Shown piece by piece: positions 41,402-50,132 of a stretch of 64,000 bases of DNA. The notes under the pieces were generated by a model. The model searched no databases, had not been told where the DNA came from, and saw only the letters and a list, made by a program, of their open reading frames with translations. Location: NCBI RefSeq assembly GCF_042655305.1, contig NZ_JBHSLR010000002.1. The stretch is one strand, 5' to 3'. The first letter of the stretch is position 1. Each line of letters opens with the position of its first letter. A program made the translations under genes and the position numbers. This DNA comes from Arcanobacterium_A bovis (GTDB lineage: Bacteria > Actinomycetota > Actinomycetes > Actinomycetales > Actinomycetaceae).

Positions 41402-41435
41402 CGTTAGCTACGAATAGACGTCAGCTACGAATAGC
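41402..41435. repeat. Two tandem 17-base near-copies at the end of the hydrolase gene
   Basis: CGTTAGCTACGAATAGA (41402-41418) is followed by CGTCAGCTACGAATAGC (41419-41435), differing at two positions. The second copy contains the stop codon of the minus-strand hydrolase gene, so the last codons appear duplicated downstream. Confidence 0.7.
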
Positions 41436-42809
41436 CGCGAGAAGCCCATCCACAATCTGATCAGACGACGTGCGCAAAGCATCATGATGGAATTCGTCGG
41501 AAATGATCGGCACTAGACCTTTGATAGCGTTCGCAGTTTCCATTGAGATATCAAAGGGCACGAACATATCCGGGCGGTAGATCCACGCTGCCGTTTTAAC
41601 AGTATTGCGCGCTAGCACGTCCGCATCGTGCAGAGGTGGGAAATCTTCGCGCTGTGCAAGGATTTCGACGGCGGGTGCGAGCGCTCGTAATGCAGGATCT
41701 TCGCGTCCTTGCCACGCGAACACATGCTCCCCCGAAAAACGGAAGCCAAAACCGGCAGCGCGCATGCGTTCTTCCAGTTCACGCTCGCCTTGTGAGCCTT
41801 CCGAGAGCTGAGGAACGCTGAACTGTGGAAGAGTCTGGCGTACTCGATCGGCGGCCCAAGCTGTGGCACCCGAACTTTCTTGTGCGTAAATCGACTCGTG
41901 CAAAGCCCAGTACAAAGGCATACCCGTATAGCTGAGCTGGCTACTCATTGCTGCCAAGAAGCGCTCACTGAGCCTTTGTACGTCGTCGATCTCCACAAAA
42001 GGATCTTCGAGAAGGAAGTGTATTGTTTCGAGCCCATCCGATACGCCCAAAGAAATTCCCAGCGTTCTAAACCGTGCTGGGGTTAGCCGCTCACCTGTGG
42101 GCAAGTACTCGTCCACATCTGCAAGGTGACGCACGATTCGCCAACACATTTCTTCATCTTGTGGATAACGTTCGAAAAACTCGCGATTGCGCTCCTCAGT
42201 GCGTTGCCAGGTGCGTTCATAAACATCGGTTGCTGGTCTGTAAAGCGAGGGCAGACCGGCAGTAATCATGGCTTCACGTAAGCCGTGCGGCGCTCGCGAA
42301 AGATACGTTGTGACGCAAAATCCGCCAAACGACTGTCCCAACACGCTCCACGGTTCAGCGCCTTGCAAGGCGATACGCAGGGCTTCGGAGTCGTCCACAA
42401 TCGAATCGGCCCGGAAACACGAAAGGTAGGCCGCTTGCAGTGAAGCATCACCGACGGCGGTAACGCGAGTCGCGTCAAGCGCATGAGACAGCCCGTTGCC
42501 ACGCTCGTCCAAGAGTACGATGCGGTAATCCTTGAGTAGCTTCTCCATCCAGCCATTCACCGAGGTAGGACGCGGCGCGGCAAAGCCTGGTCCACCTTGG
42601 AAGTAGACGAGTCGCGGAAGCTCCTCGCCACCGGCGCGCACAAACTCTCGAGCGAAAATCTCGATACTCTGCGGTAATTTTTCCTGTTCAGAACGGGTGA
42701 GCAGGTGGCCACTGTGGTCGAGCGGCACCTGTAAACGGTGTTCAAAGGTGCGGTGACCAGGATAAAAAACTTCACGCGTGTTGAGCGTAGTTGCCGGAGT
42801 GGTTTCCAA
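41421..42809 (-). CDS. pip: Alpha/beta hydrolase, proline iminopeptidase family (peptidase S33)
   Basis: A 462-residue alpha/beta hydrolase. Oxyanion loop LVYFQGGPGF, then LLDERGNGLSHAL, the nucleophile in LGQSFGGFC (near residue 165), and a C-terminal catalytic His near DEFHHDALRTS. It has a large cap (about 195-385). Family members remove N-terminal proline from peptides, though broader hydrolases share the form. Start TTG 42809 has AGAGGAG six bases upstream. Convergent with ogt across a 113-base gap holding no gene. Confidence 0.85.
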   Translation of the reverse strand: METTPATTLNTREVFYPGHRTFEHRLQVPLDHSGHLLTRSEQEKLPQSIEIFAREFVRAGGEELPRLVYFQGGPGFAAPRPTSVNGWMEKLLKDYRIVLLDERGNGLSHALDATRVTAVGDASLQAAYLSCFRADSIVDDSEALRIALQGAEPWSVLGQSFGGFCVTTYLSRAPHGLREAMITAGLPSLYRPATDVYERTWQRTEERNREFFERYPQDEEMCWRIVRHLADVDEYLPTGERLTPARFRTLGISLGVSDGLETIHFLLEDPFVEIDDVQRLSERFLAAMSSQLSYTGMPLYWALHESIYAQESSGATAWAADRVRQTLPQFSVPQLSEGSQGERELEERMRAAGFGFRFSGEHVFAWQGREDPALRALAPAVEILAQREDFPPLHDADVLARNTVKTAAWIYRPDMFVPFDISMETANAIKGLVPIISDEFHHDALRTSSDQIVDGLLAAIRS

Positions 42810-42859
42810 GGCGGACTCCTCTGTGGTGCTGGAGATGTGAGGTGCTGGCGAAACTGAGA

Positions 42860-43456
42860 TCAGTTGCTCGTTGTTTCAGGTTCTGCGGGCTCATCTTCCA
42901 TCCGTAAGCGAGGCGTGCTCTTCCACTGTGGGTTAATTCCCTCTTTATCGGCATAGAAAGCGCGAATTGCATCCATATCGGCGCCCACGTCACCGGTGAG
43001 GTCAAGAGCATGTGCCCAGCCGTAGGTTTTGGTATTTGTGTCGATATATCCAAGTACAACGGGGATATTGGCTTGGCGTGCAATATGGTAGAAGCCAGAC
43101 TTCCAAAATTCGCGCGGTGAGCGCGTGCCTTTTGGTGCGATAACCAGCAAAAATTCATCTGACTCCACCGCTTGCTGTGCAATTTGTTCCACTAGGCCAT
43201 GAGCGGAGCTGCGGTCTACTGAAATTCCGCCCACTTTGCGAATGATAGGGCCAAATGGCGATTTCATTGCCGAATCTTTGACGAGGAACTTAAATGCGCG
43301 CTTGGCGTCCCAAAAGGCCACAGCCATGAGAATGCCGTCCCAGTACGAAGTGTGTGGAGCTCCAATAACAATCGCTTTCTTGGGAAGTGGCTGATAATCG
43401 AGCTTGAGACGGGAGAATTTTTGGAAGGTATGAGAGATGAATGTAGTAACTGACAT
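42860..43456 (-). CDS. 1-acyl-glycerol-3-phosphate acyltransferase-like protein
   Basis: A 198-residue PlsC-superfamily acyltransferase. The catalytic HX4D is HTSYWDG (near residue 35), the second motif is IAPKGTRSP (glycerol-phosphate binding, near 105), and a third block is NIPVVLGYID. It is shorter than AGPAT enzymes with membrane anchors. The substrate could be lysophosphatidate or another lipid. It lies four bases after the DsbA-like gene stop, so co-translation is likely. Confidence 0.8.
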   Translation of the reverse strand: MSVTTFISHTFQKFSRLKLDYQPLPKKAIVIGAPHTSYWDGILMAVAFWDAKRAFKFLVKDSAMKSPFGPIIRKVGGISVDRSSAHGLVEQIAQQAVESDEFLLVIAPKGTRSPREFWKSGFYHIARQANIPVVLGYIDTNTKTYGWAHALDLTGDVGADMDAIRAFYADKEGINPQWKSTPRLRMEDEPAEPETTSN

Positions 43457-43460
43457 GGGG

Positions 43461-44381
43461 TTACGCAGCCTTTTCGCGTTTGAGTTCTGAATTTACAATT
43501 TGGTTGAAGGTTTCAAAAGGAATGCCGCCTGGCACGTATTGGTAGCCAATGAGGAAGGCCGGAGTGCCGTTGATCCCCAGTTGGCGTCCGTTTTCTAGCT
43601 CTTTGCGCACTGCTTCAACTGTTTGCGGCGATGTCAGATCAGCCCGGAACTTCTCGACGTCTTTGATCCCCACGGTTTTTGCGAGGTCAGTAAGACCATC
43701 GGCAGTGTACGTGACGGATTTTGTGGCAAGGCCTTCATAAAGGGCGTCGTGGTACTGCCAAAACATTCCTTGGTTTGCTGCTGCTTGTGCAGCCTGAGCT
43801 GCTAATACAGACTCTTCGCCGAGCACTGGGAGGCTGTTAAATTCGTACCGAATTGTGCCGTCGTCAATCATCTTCTTCAACTTCGGCTCCACGTTCAAGG
43901 AGAAGTTTGCACAGTGTCCGCAGCGGAAATCCGCGTAAATCTCGACTACTAGGCGCGCATTGACCTTGCCTTTCGCGCGTGGATCGTCGGCCTTGAGGCG
44001 GTGCTGAGAATCAATGATTTTGCGAATATTGTCCGGGACTTCTTTGGGTGCTGCACCTGCCGAGTCCCCGCTACCGCCTTGCCCTGACTGTCCGTTTTGC
44101 CCTGACCGTCCAGCGCCTTGGCGATCTGGATGGGCGGAATCGGGTGCCTGTGCGGAGTTGCTGGTCTGAGCGGACGTCTTCGCGGCGTCGTCGGGCGTAT
44201 GGCGGGTGACGAGCAATGCCACGAGCACTCCGATCACAGCGAGAAGCGCGACGACGGCGATCACTAGCGCCTTATTAACGCCCTGCTTGCGCGGAACTTG
44301 CGTTACGCCCAACTCTTTCGGCTGCTCATAGTCGGTTGAATCAGCGTTGTGCGGCGTATTTAGATCGTCAAGATTACTCAT
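43461..44381 (-). CDS. Membrane-anchored DsbA-like thioredoxin-fold protein
   Basis: A 306-residue extracytoplasmic oxidoreductase. A cytoplasmic N-terminus of about 35 residues, one membrane helix (ALVIAVVALLAVIGVLVALLV), a Gly/Ser/Gln-rich linker and a thioredoxin fold (about 125-300) follow in order. The active-site CXXC is CGHC in DFRCGHCANFS. The cis-Pro is in INGTPAFLIGY. DsbA-type helix insertion is present. It probably makes or isomerises disulfides in secreted proteins. GAGGA precedes ATG 44381. It is in one run with the acyltransferase. Confidence 0.88.
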   Translation of the reverse strand: MSNLDDLNTPHNADSTDYEQPKELGVTQVPRKQGVNKALVIAVVALLAVIGVLVALLVTRHTPDDAAKTSAQTSNSAQAPDSAHPDRQGAGRSGQNGQSGQGGSGDSAGAAPKEVPDNIRKIIDSQHRLKADDPRAKGKVNARLVVEIYADFRCGHCANFSLNVEPKLKKMIDDGTIRYEFNSLPVLGEESVLAAQAAQAAANQGMFWQYHDALYEGLATKSVTYTADGLTDLAKTVGIKDVEKFRADLTSPQTVEAVRKELENGRQLGINGTPAFLIGYQYVPGGIPFETFNQIVNSELKREKAA

Positions 44382-44428
44382 AACATCCTCATCGAGAAAC
44401 AGAAACTGCGGCTAAAGCTACCTCTAGC

Positions 44429-45838
44429 CTAAAGCAGGAAACCGAAACTTGGGGAGTTCGGCTCGAGTTTTTCGGTGTGAATTGCCGAAGCATCCATGCG
44501 TTTTAGCAGGGAATCTAGGTTATTTGGATCGTCAATTTCGATTCCCACGAGTGCTGGCCCTGTTTCCCTATTGTTCTTTTTGGTGTATTCAAACAAGATG
44601 ATGTCTTCGCCGTCGGAAAGGACTTCGTCGAGGAAGAGACGCAACGCGCCTGGTTGCTGCGGGAAAGTGACCAGAAAATAGTGGCGCAAACCTTCGTGGA
44701 TCATTGAGCGTTCCACGATGTCGTCGTAGCGCGAAACGTCGTTATTGCCTCCGCTAATGATGAAAGCGATTGGACCAGGCGGAAGTTGGTCGAGGTCAAG
44801 GTATCCGCGGAGCGCAGCTACGGAGAGCGCGCCAGATGGCTCGGTAATAATCCCCTCAACTTGGTATAAATCAAGCATCTCGGAACTGATGGCTCCCTCG
44901 GGAACTGTTACGACGGCGTCGCAAAACTGACGCGCCATTTCAAAGGTGATATTTCCGGCACGAGCTACCGCAGTTCCGTCTGCAAAAGAATCGACTTCGC
45001 TCAGCGTAACCGGCTCACCTGCTGCTAGAGCCGCTTGCATCGAGGCTGCTCCGCTCGGTTCTACCCCGATCACCTTTACACTAGGGTGAAATTGCTTGAC
45101 CCACGCGAGGGTGCCGGCAAGCAATCCACCACCACCGATTGGCACCACAACGCACGTCGGAGTCTCTTGCGCCTGCTCAAAAATTTCTTTCACGACTGTA
45201 CCCTGACCTGCGATTGTGCGCACGTCGTCGAAAGGATGAACGTAAACTCCGCCGTGTTCAACAGCAAATTCTGTGGCTCGGCGAGCACATTCGTCGAAAG
45301 TAGTGCCGTATTCGATAAGCTCAATCCAATCACCGCCGATGTCTCGAATCCGGTGACGTTTCTGGCGGGGCGTGGTGGTCGGGATAAAAATCGTGCCGCG
45401 AATGTGGAGCGTATTGCAGGCAAAAGCGACTCCCTGGGCATGATTACCTGCCGATGCGCACACAACGCCGCGCGCGGCGTCGGCCTTATCGAGCGACGAA
45501 ATAAAATTGAAAGCACCACGCACTTTGTAGGAGCGCCCCACTTGAATATCTTCACGCTTGAGGTAGATCGTACGTTGGGCGAGAGCGCTCAGCCGCGGGG
45601 AGATTTCCAGCGGCGTGCGGCGGATCGTATTTCCCAAGGTTTGAGCTGCGAGGACGACGTCGGTGCCCGTAGGAAGCTGTGGGGTATCGGCAAGGTCGGT
45701 GGTTGAGTTGGTGATGGGATCAGGGGCCAGGCTGGCGCTGAGGTTCGTTGCCGGGGCAGCTGGGTCTGTGGCTGGCTCGGGGACTGGCTCGGGGACTGGC
45801 TCGGGGACTGGCTCGCGATACGGGTTGCGGTTACTCAT
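44429..45838 (-). CDS. ilvA: Threonine ammonia-lyase, short form with C-terminal ACT-like domain
   Basis: A 469-residue PLP enzyme that converts threonine to 2-oxobutanoate, the first step to isoleucine. PLP Lys is in GRSYKVRGAFNF, with SAGNHAQGVAFA and the glycine loop VPIGGGGLLAGTLAWV. A C-terminal regulatory region (about 385-469; HYFLVTFPQQPGALRLFL) resembles an ACT-like domain. The first 55 residues are low-complexity with Pro-Glu-Pro-Val repeats coded by a 12-base tandem repeat. ATG 45838 has no ribosome site, but TAGCAT lies seven bases before it, fitting a leaderless mRNA. Confidence 0.9.
   Translation of the reverse strand: MSNRNPYREPVPEPVPEPVPEPATDPAAPATNLSASLAPDPITNSTTDLADTPQLPTGTDVVLAAQTLGNTIRRTPLEISPRLSALAQRTIYLKREDIQVGRSYKVRGAFNFISSLDKADAARGVVCASAGNHAQGVAFACNTLHIRGTIFIPTTTPRQKRHRIRDIGGDWIELIEYGTTFDECARRATEFAVEHGGVYVHPFDDVRTIAGQGTVVKEIFEQAQETPTCVVVPIGGGGLLAGTLAWVKQFHPSVKVIGVEPSGAASMQAALAAGEPVTLSEVDSFADGTAVARAGNITFEMARQFCDAVVTVPEGAISSEMLDLYQVEGIITEPSGALSVAALRGYLDLDQLPPGPIAFIISGGNNDVSRYDDIVERSMIHEGLRHYFLVTFPQQPGALRLFLDEVLSDGEDIILFEYTKKNNRETGPALVGIEIDDPNNLDSLLKRMDASAIHTEKLEPNSPSFGFLL
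45774..45815. repeat. 12-base tandem repeat in the 5' end of ilvA
   Basis: GGCTCGGGGACT occurs three times in a row exactly (45774-45809), and six bases of a fourth copy follow. In the ilvA frame it encodes Val-Pro-Glu-Pro units. The period is a multiple of three, so copy-number change would alter length without shifting frame. Confidence 0.85.
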
Positions 45839-45872
45839 ACAAGTAATGCTAGCTTTCAACTATGATTTGAGC
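45839..45872. promoter_or_regulatory. Divergent leaderless promoters between ilvA and the CYTH gene
   Basis: Only 34 bases separate the two start codons. On the plus strand TATGAT (45861-45866) lies six bases before ATG 45873. On the minus strand TAGCAT (45851-45846) lies seven bases before ATG 45838. Neither gene has a Shine-Dalgarno sequence. The two -10 elements face each other, so -35 regions, if any, lie within the opposite gene. Confidence 0.5.
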
Positions 45873-46550
45873 ATGAGCATTCCATTTTCGCAGGCAGACG
45901 ATCGTGATTTCCCTTTTGAATTCGAGCGGAAGTTTTTCGTAGACGAAATTCCGCAAGATGCACTTGATCATGGTTCTGAGCAGATTATCGTGCAAGCATA
46001 CGTATTTGCCGAGGCAGGCTATGCCATTCGAGTGCGAATCACGTTCCGTGGCGTCGAGATTGAGTTTCCGAAATTCGATGATCGCACTGATTATGTGGGT
46101 AGCTATGAGCGGCGAGTGCTGGCGGCTTTGATGATGCACGAGGACATTGAATCCCACGCTTCTGCTACGATGGGCGTCAAGTCGCCGTCGATCAACGGGG
46201 AACGTTATGAACTGGAGACGGAAATTGCACTCGATGTTGCAGTGCAGATTTTGCAACATTCTGCGAATTTGATACTTAAAAGACGCTACTCGATTTGGTA
46301 TGGTGAAGACGGGTGGGAATTCGATCTTTTTGCTGGTCAAAACCAAGGTTTGATTGTGGCGGAATGTGAGCGACTCACTCCGGTGGTGAATCTTGAGATT
46401 CCTCAGTTTTGCGTGACTGAGGTGACGGGTGATCCACGTTTTACAAACGATTCTCTTTCGAAAGAACCGTGGACGCAGTGGGATACGATATATAGAACAG
46501 AGCTCGCTGCGAGGGGGCCGTACTTCTTAAACTTCGGAAGTGAAAAATAG
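45873..46550 (+). CDS. CYTH-domain protein (triphosphate tunnel phosphohydrolase-like)
   Basis: A 225-residue protein with the CYTH signature EFERK (ExExK) near residue 17. It continues with a Lys/Arg-rich beta barrel (RVRITFRGVEIEF, RRYSIWYGEDGWEFDLF, GLIVAECER) that should bind triphosphate-containing ligands. Members include triphosphatases and class IV adenylate cyclases; I cannot decide which. ATG 45873 follows TATGAT by six bases. ATG 45846 is an upstream alternative. The frame also extends back through ilvA as an artefact. Divergent from ilvA. Confidence 0.8.
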   Translation: MSIPFSQADDRDFPFEFERKFFVDEIPQDALDHGSEQIIVQAYVFAEAGYAIRVRITFRGVEIEFPKFDDRTDYVGSYERRVLAALMMHEDIESHASATMGVKSPSINGERYELETEIALDVAVQILQHSANLILKRRYSIWYGEDGWEFDLFAGQNQGLIVAECERLTPVVNLEIPQFCVTEVTGDPRFTNDSLSKEPWTQWDTIYRTELAARGPYFLNFGSEK

Positions 46551-47074
46551 GTACATATGGGGGTGTTTCTCCTGAAAAAGTGAGAAATTTCGAAATGTAA
46601 GAAAATCTAGGCATTTGTCGAAATTTCATGATAGCGTTGTGCTATAGAAAGCTTTGCGCCGCAGTAATGTGAGCGCAGGCGAAGGATATTCTCTTTCCAA
46701 CTGAGGTGAGCGGGAGGTCTGCAGAATCCTTCGTTTTTATCTGGCTGGTGCGGAATTTTGCTGTGTTCTGCACCAGCCAGTTTCTTTTTCGCGCTCGGAT
46801 TCGTGGGCTAGTGTGTGGATGGGTGGACTTGTGGGCTCGTGTGTCCGTGGACTTTTGTGGAAAGTTGGTGCGATTTTCGCAACATCTGCATATATATCGA
46901 GATGTTGCGTCAAATTCCCCAAGTTTTCCGCACTATTGATGGCTTGGCGCCAAAATTGTCCTTTTTGTACCATGCTTCAACTTGTCTTTCAAAGATTTGT
47001 GACATAAATCCTCAATTTTGCTCAATTTTCAGTAAAAAGTTGTTAAGGGAAATGCTTTCTAAAAGAATGAAAGT
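46551..47074. other. Gap between CYTH gene and BCCT transporter gene
   Basis: No gene is convincing in 524 bases. A terminator sits at 46741-46787: CTGGCTGGTGC (46741-46751) pairs with GCACCAGCCAG (46770-46780), then TTTCTTTTT. A second dyad, CGCAACATCT (46878-46887) against AGATGTTGCG (46900-46909), lacks a U-tract. It may be an operator for the transporter, which starts 165 bases later. The region is rich in G and T stretches without clear coding frame. Confidence 0.6.
46741..46787 (+). terminator. Intrinsic terminator with T-rich tail
   Basis: Eleven-base perfect stem (46741-46751 with 46770-46780), 18-base loop and TTTCTTTTT. It lies 190 bases after the CYTH stop, the nearest upstream gene on the strand. 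Confidence 0.75.
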
Positions 47075-48853
47075 ATGGACAATATCGATAGTGATAGACA
47101 GACAGATACGAAACTAGTTCAAGAACCGGCGTCGGCAATGGAAGCGTTAATGTCGGTTGAGCGTGAAATTAGAGAAGCTGATCTCGCCGAAAAACCAATC
47201 GAACTTGCCTCTGAAAACGACGATGCGCGCATTACGTGGTCAGTCGTGATTCCCGCCGTCGCCCTTGCGCTCGCGGTGGTGGTTTGGGGTCTGAGCGCCC
47301 CACTAAGCTTCGGTAACGTAGCATCGGGCGCATTTAGCTGGGTGCTTGAAAATCTCGGGTGGGCGTTCGTCTTGGCCTCCACCGTCTTCGTGATTTTTGT
47401 TTTGGTGATTGCCGGAAGTCGGTTCGGTACGATTCGCCTAGGTGCCGCTACCGAACAGCCCGAATTTTCGAATGGCTCGTGGATCGCGATGATGTTCGCA
47501 GCGGGTATGGGGATCGGATTGATGTTCTACGGAGCTTCTGAGCCGCTCGCTTTTTATCGCGACGGCGTTCCAGGTCACAAGCCTAACGAGGTTGGAACAG
47601 CGATGGCCACGGCTATGTTCCACTGGACTCTTCATCCGTGGGCTATGTATGCGATTGTTGGTTTAGCGATTGCATACTCTACTTACCGACTTGGAAGAAA
47701 ACAGCTCATTTCCTCGGCGTTTACCCCGTTAATTGGCGAAAAGAACGTCAATGGCGTGCTTGGAAAATCCATTGATATCTTGGCAATTTTTGCAACCATA
47801 TTTGGCACTGCGTGCTCGCTCGGTCTCGGAGCGCTACAAATCAAGGCAGGATTGGAAGTAGCCGGATTTGTGAAGAACGCAGGCACTGGACTTGTTATTT
47901 CTATTGTGGCAGTTCTTACGCTCGCCTTTCTCCTTTCAGCGATGAGTGGTGTTGGTGCTGGCATTCGTACTCTTTCGAATATCAACATGGTGTTGGCGGC
48001 GATTCTTGCGATATTCGTATTCGTGTTCGGCCCAACCATCGTGCAGCTCAATCTGCTTCCCGGTTCAATCGGAGCCTATATTTCAAACTTCTTCGAGATG
48101 GCTGGTAGAACTGCGGCTGCAGCCGATGGAACTGCTGGTAGCTGGCTATCTTCATGGACTATCTTCTATTGGGCGTGGTGGATTTCGTGGTCGCCATTTG
48201 TAGGAATGTTCATCGCCCGTATTTCGCGTGGACGCACAATCCGCGAGTTCTGCATGGGAGTTTTGCTTGTTCCGACTGGCCTATCAACGATCTGGTTTGC
48301 AATATTTGGTGGCAGTGCCATCCATATGGAACAAACTGGGCAATCGATATATAGCGACGGAAATGCGCAGGGGCAGCTTTTCAATCTGCTCCATAACTTG
48401 CCGGGAGGATTCTTCTTTGGAATTGTGGCAGTTTTGCTGCTCAGTACCTTCTTTATTACATCGGCCGATTCGGCGTCCACAGTGATGGGTTCTCTTTCCC
48501 AAGGTGGGCGCGTAAACGCTTCGCCGTGGCTCTCAGGGATTTGGGGTTTGGTGACGGCGTTAATCGGACTTACGTTACTCATCTCCGGTGGAGATTCGGC
48601 GTTGAATAATATTCAGAGCGTTACCATCGTTGCCGCTACACCATTCCTCTTCATCGTATTTGCGCTGATGTTTGCACTCGTCAAAGACTTACGTAACGAC
48701 GTTATCTATCTTGACCAGCGTGAACAAGAACGATTCAGCAGAGAACTTGCTATCGCTCGGAGAATCCATCGCGAGAAAGAAGAGCTAGCTAAGCTCAAGC
48801 GGCATACTCGGCCCCGCCGATCACGAAAAAATACACAGAGTAGCTCGCAGTAG
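47075..48853 (+). CDS. BCCT family glycine betaine/choline/carnitine transporter
   Basis: A 592-residue sodium-coupled transporter with 12 membrane helices (about 55-545) and cytoplasmic ends. The GMGIGLMFYG on helix 3 and the WWISWSPFVGMFIARISRG motif of the betaine/choline pocket identify the family. N-terminal 55 residues are acidic/polar and the C-terminal 45 are basic (RHTRPRRSRKN), the osmosensory pattern of BetP-type carriers. It presumably imports a compatible solute. Start ATG 47075 has a weak site (AGAATGAA). Confidence 0.9.
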   Translation: MDNIDSDRQTDTKLVQEPASAMEALMSVEREIREADLAEKPIELASENDDARITWSVVIPAVALALAVVVWGLSAPLSFGNVASGAFSWVLENLGWAFVLASTVFVIFVLVIAGSRFGTIRLGAATEQPEFSNGSWIAMMFAAGMGIGLMFYGASEPLAFYRDGVPGHKPNEVGTAMATAMFHWTLHPWAMYAIVGLAIAYSTYRLGRKQLISSAFTPLIGEKNVNGVLGKSIDILAIFATIFGTACSLGLGALQIKAGLEVAGFVKNAGTGLVISIVAVLTLAFLLSAMSGVGAGIRTLSNINMVLAAILAIFVFVFGPTIVQLNLLPGSIGAYISNFFEMAGRTAAAADGTAGSWLSSWTIFYWAWWISWSPFVGMFIARISRGRTIREFCMGVLLVPTGLSTIWFAIFGGSAIHMEQTGQSIYSDGNAQGQLFNLLHNLPGGFFFGIVAVLLLSTFFITSADSASTVMGSLSQGGRVNASPWLSGIWGLVTALIGLTLLISGGDSALNNIQSVTIVAATPFLFIVFALMFALVKDLRNDVIYLDQREQERFSRELAIARRIHREKEELAKLKRHTRPRRSRKNTQSSSQ

Positions 48854-48868
48854 GGCATTATGCGAAAG

Positions 48869-48919
48869 CAGGGGCGGTTTGGGGCAACAACGCACAAGCG
48901 TTGCCCCAAACCACCCCTG
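48869..48919 (+). terminator. Hairpin after the BCCT gene
   Basis: Arms at 48869-48887 and 48901-48919 (19 bases, one G-U pair), with an inner AACGC/GCGTT stem in the loop. No long U-run follows (TAAATC). It ends the transporter transcript and separates it from the convergent DUF4862-like gene. Confidence 0.75.
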
Positions 48920-49084
48920 TAAATCAACCCATGCCGCAATCTGGAGAACTAGCTAAGTCGCAATCTTGCGGACTACTTAAGCAAGTAGCAAACAATGCAG
49001 CGGACTGCTTGATCAAGCCCGACTGAACTGTTTGAGCAAGCCTCACCTAACTGTTCGTGTAATTTGCACAAGTAACACTGAGAA

Positions 49085-49984
49085 CTACAGCGATGCCGCA
49101 ATCTGCTCGAGCATGTGCAAGCGCTCTTCATTGCTCGGACCAGGAAGAATGGTGACCTTTGCGCCAAGGTAGCTGACGTTGTGTTGCACAGCTTTGCTGC
49201 CGGCTTCAGCCACGATCTCACGAGTAAGAAGAGATTGTGGAACGAACTCTTGCAAGCCAACATGAGCATCTTCCCAAGCTGGACCCCAAGCATTTTCGCT
49301 GTTATGGGCTCCGGAGAAGATCAAACCTTCCAAAATTCCAGCACGGCCAGCCATATCGACGTGCTCAAGCGGGAGTTCTGCGCCTTGACCTTCAATAGCA
49401 GAGCGACCCCAGTTGATCGACACGCCAACTCGGCCGTCAAACTCTCGTGCAGCAGCGATTTCATCGCACAATTCCAAGAAACCCTTGCTAATCACGCGTT
49501 CGGTGGAGAAAGAATCACAATGCTCAATCGTGAGTTTTGCGCCGTCGATTTCCCATTCAAGCAGCTCTTCAAGCGAACGAATGAGGCTATGCACGTCGCC
49601 ACCACCGCGTGGCGCTGTGTGCAGAGCTAGGTGGGTGAAAAACTGCCGACCAAGCCTATCGTTGAGGTCTTTCATTGTCTCGGTGGCGCCTTTGAGGAAC
49701 GACAGCGCAGCGGCGCGCCCGTCGTCATCCGTAGACGAAATTCCCCACGACGAATCGCCTACGAAACTCATGGTGCCTGGAATAGGCGTGAGCACGTTCG
49801 TCGTGAATGTTGACCCGAGCTGCTCGGCGAACCATTGCGGATCATCTTGTAGCCCAGTGGCGGTAAACGGGATTTCAAGACCGTTCACCCAAGGTGCCTT
49901 GTTCAGTAACTGGTAAAACTCTTCTTGTGCTGAGCGTTCCTGTGGCTTAGCGGCATACGCTCCGATAATAAAAGGTATGTTCAT
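49085..49984 (-). CDS. DUF4862-like TIM-barrel protein
   Basis: A 299-residue protein of uncertain function. The pattern of barrel strands and acidic/His residues (GLEIPFTATGL, LALHTAPRGGGDV, LTIEHCDSF, INWGRSAIEG, LIFSGAHNSENA) resembles sugar-isomerase/AP-endonuclease-2 type barrels. The DUF4862 assignment is from memory of the sequence form. No ribosome site precedes ATG 49984, but TAGCCT lies six bases before, suggesting a leaderless mRNA. It lies alone on its strand. Confidence 0.6.
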   Translation of the reverse strand: MNIPFIIGAYAAKPQERSAQEEFYQLLNKAPWVNGLEIPFTATGLQDDPQWFAEQLGSTFTTNVLTPIPGTMSFVGDSSWGISSTDDDGRAAALSFLKGATETMKDLNDRLGRQFFTHLALHTAPRGGGDVHSLIRSLEELLEWEIDGAKLTIEHCDSFSTERVISKGFLELCDEIAAAREFDGRVGVSINWGRSAIEGQGAELPLEHVDMAGRAGILEGLIFSGAHNSENAWGPAWEDAHVGLQEFVPQSLLTREIVAEAGSKAVQHNVSYLGAKVTILPGPSNEERLHMLEQIAASL

Positions 49985-50132
49985 TCTCTAAGGCTACACC
50001 CAAATTTTTCGAAAATGTGTCTGAAAAGTCCTATTATGGTGCACTAATATCAATCTCTTGCGAGAAATTACGTAGTTCGCGAGAAGACACGTAGCCTACG
50101 AGAACTCAGGTGCCGTGCGCTAAGCTAAAACC

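Noticed and set aside
45663..45845. Upstream extension of the CYTH frame, with GSGTGSGTG repeats
   Set aside because: It is the reverse frame of the ilvA repeat and start region, while the CYTH domain starts after 45873.
46706..47007. Small overlapping frames in the CYTH-BCCT gap
   Set aside because: No ribosome sites, no similarity, and they run across a strong terminator and a dyad.
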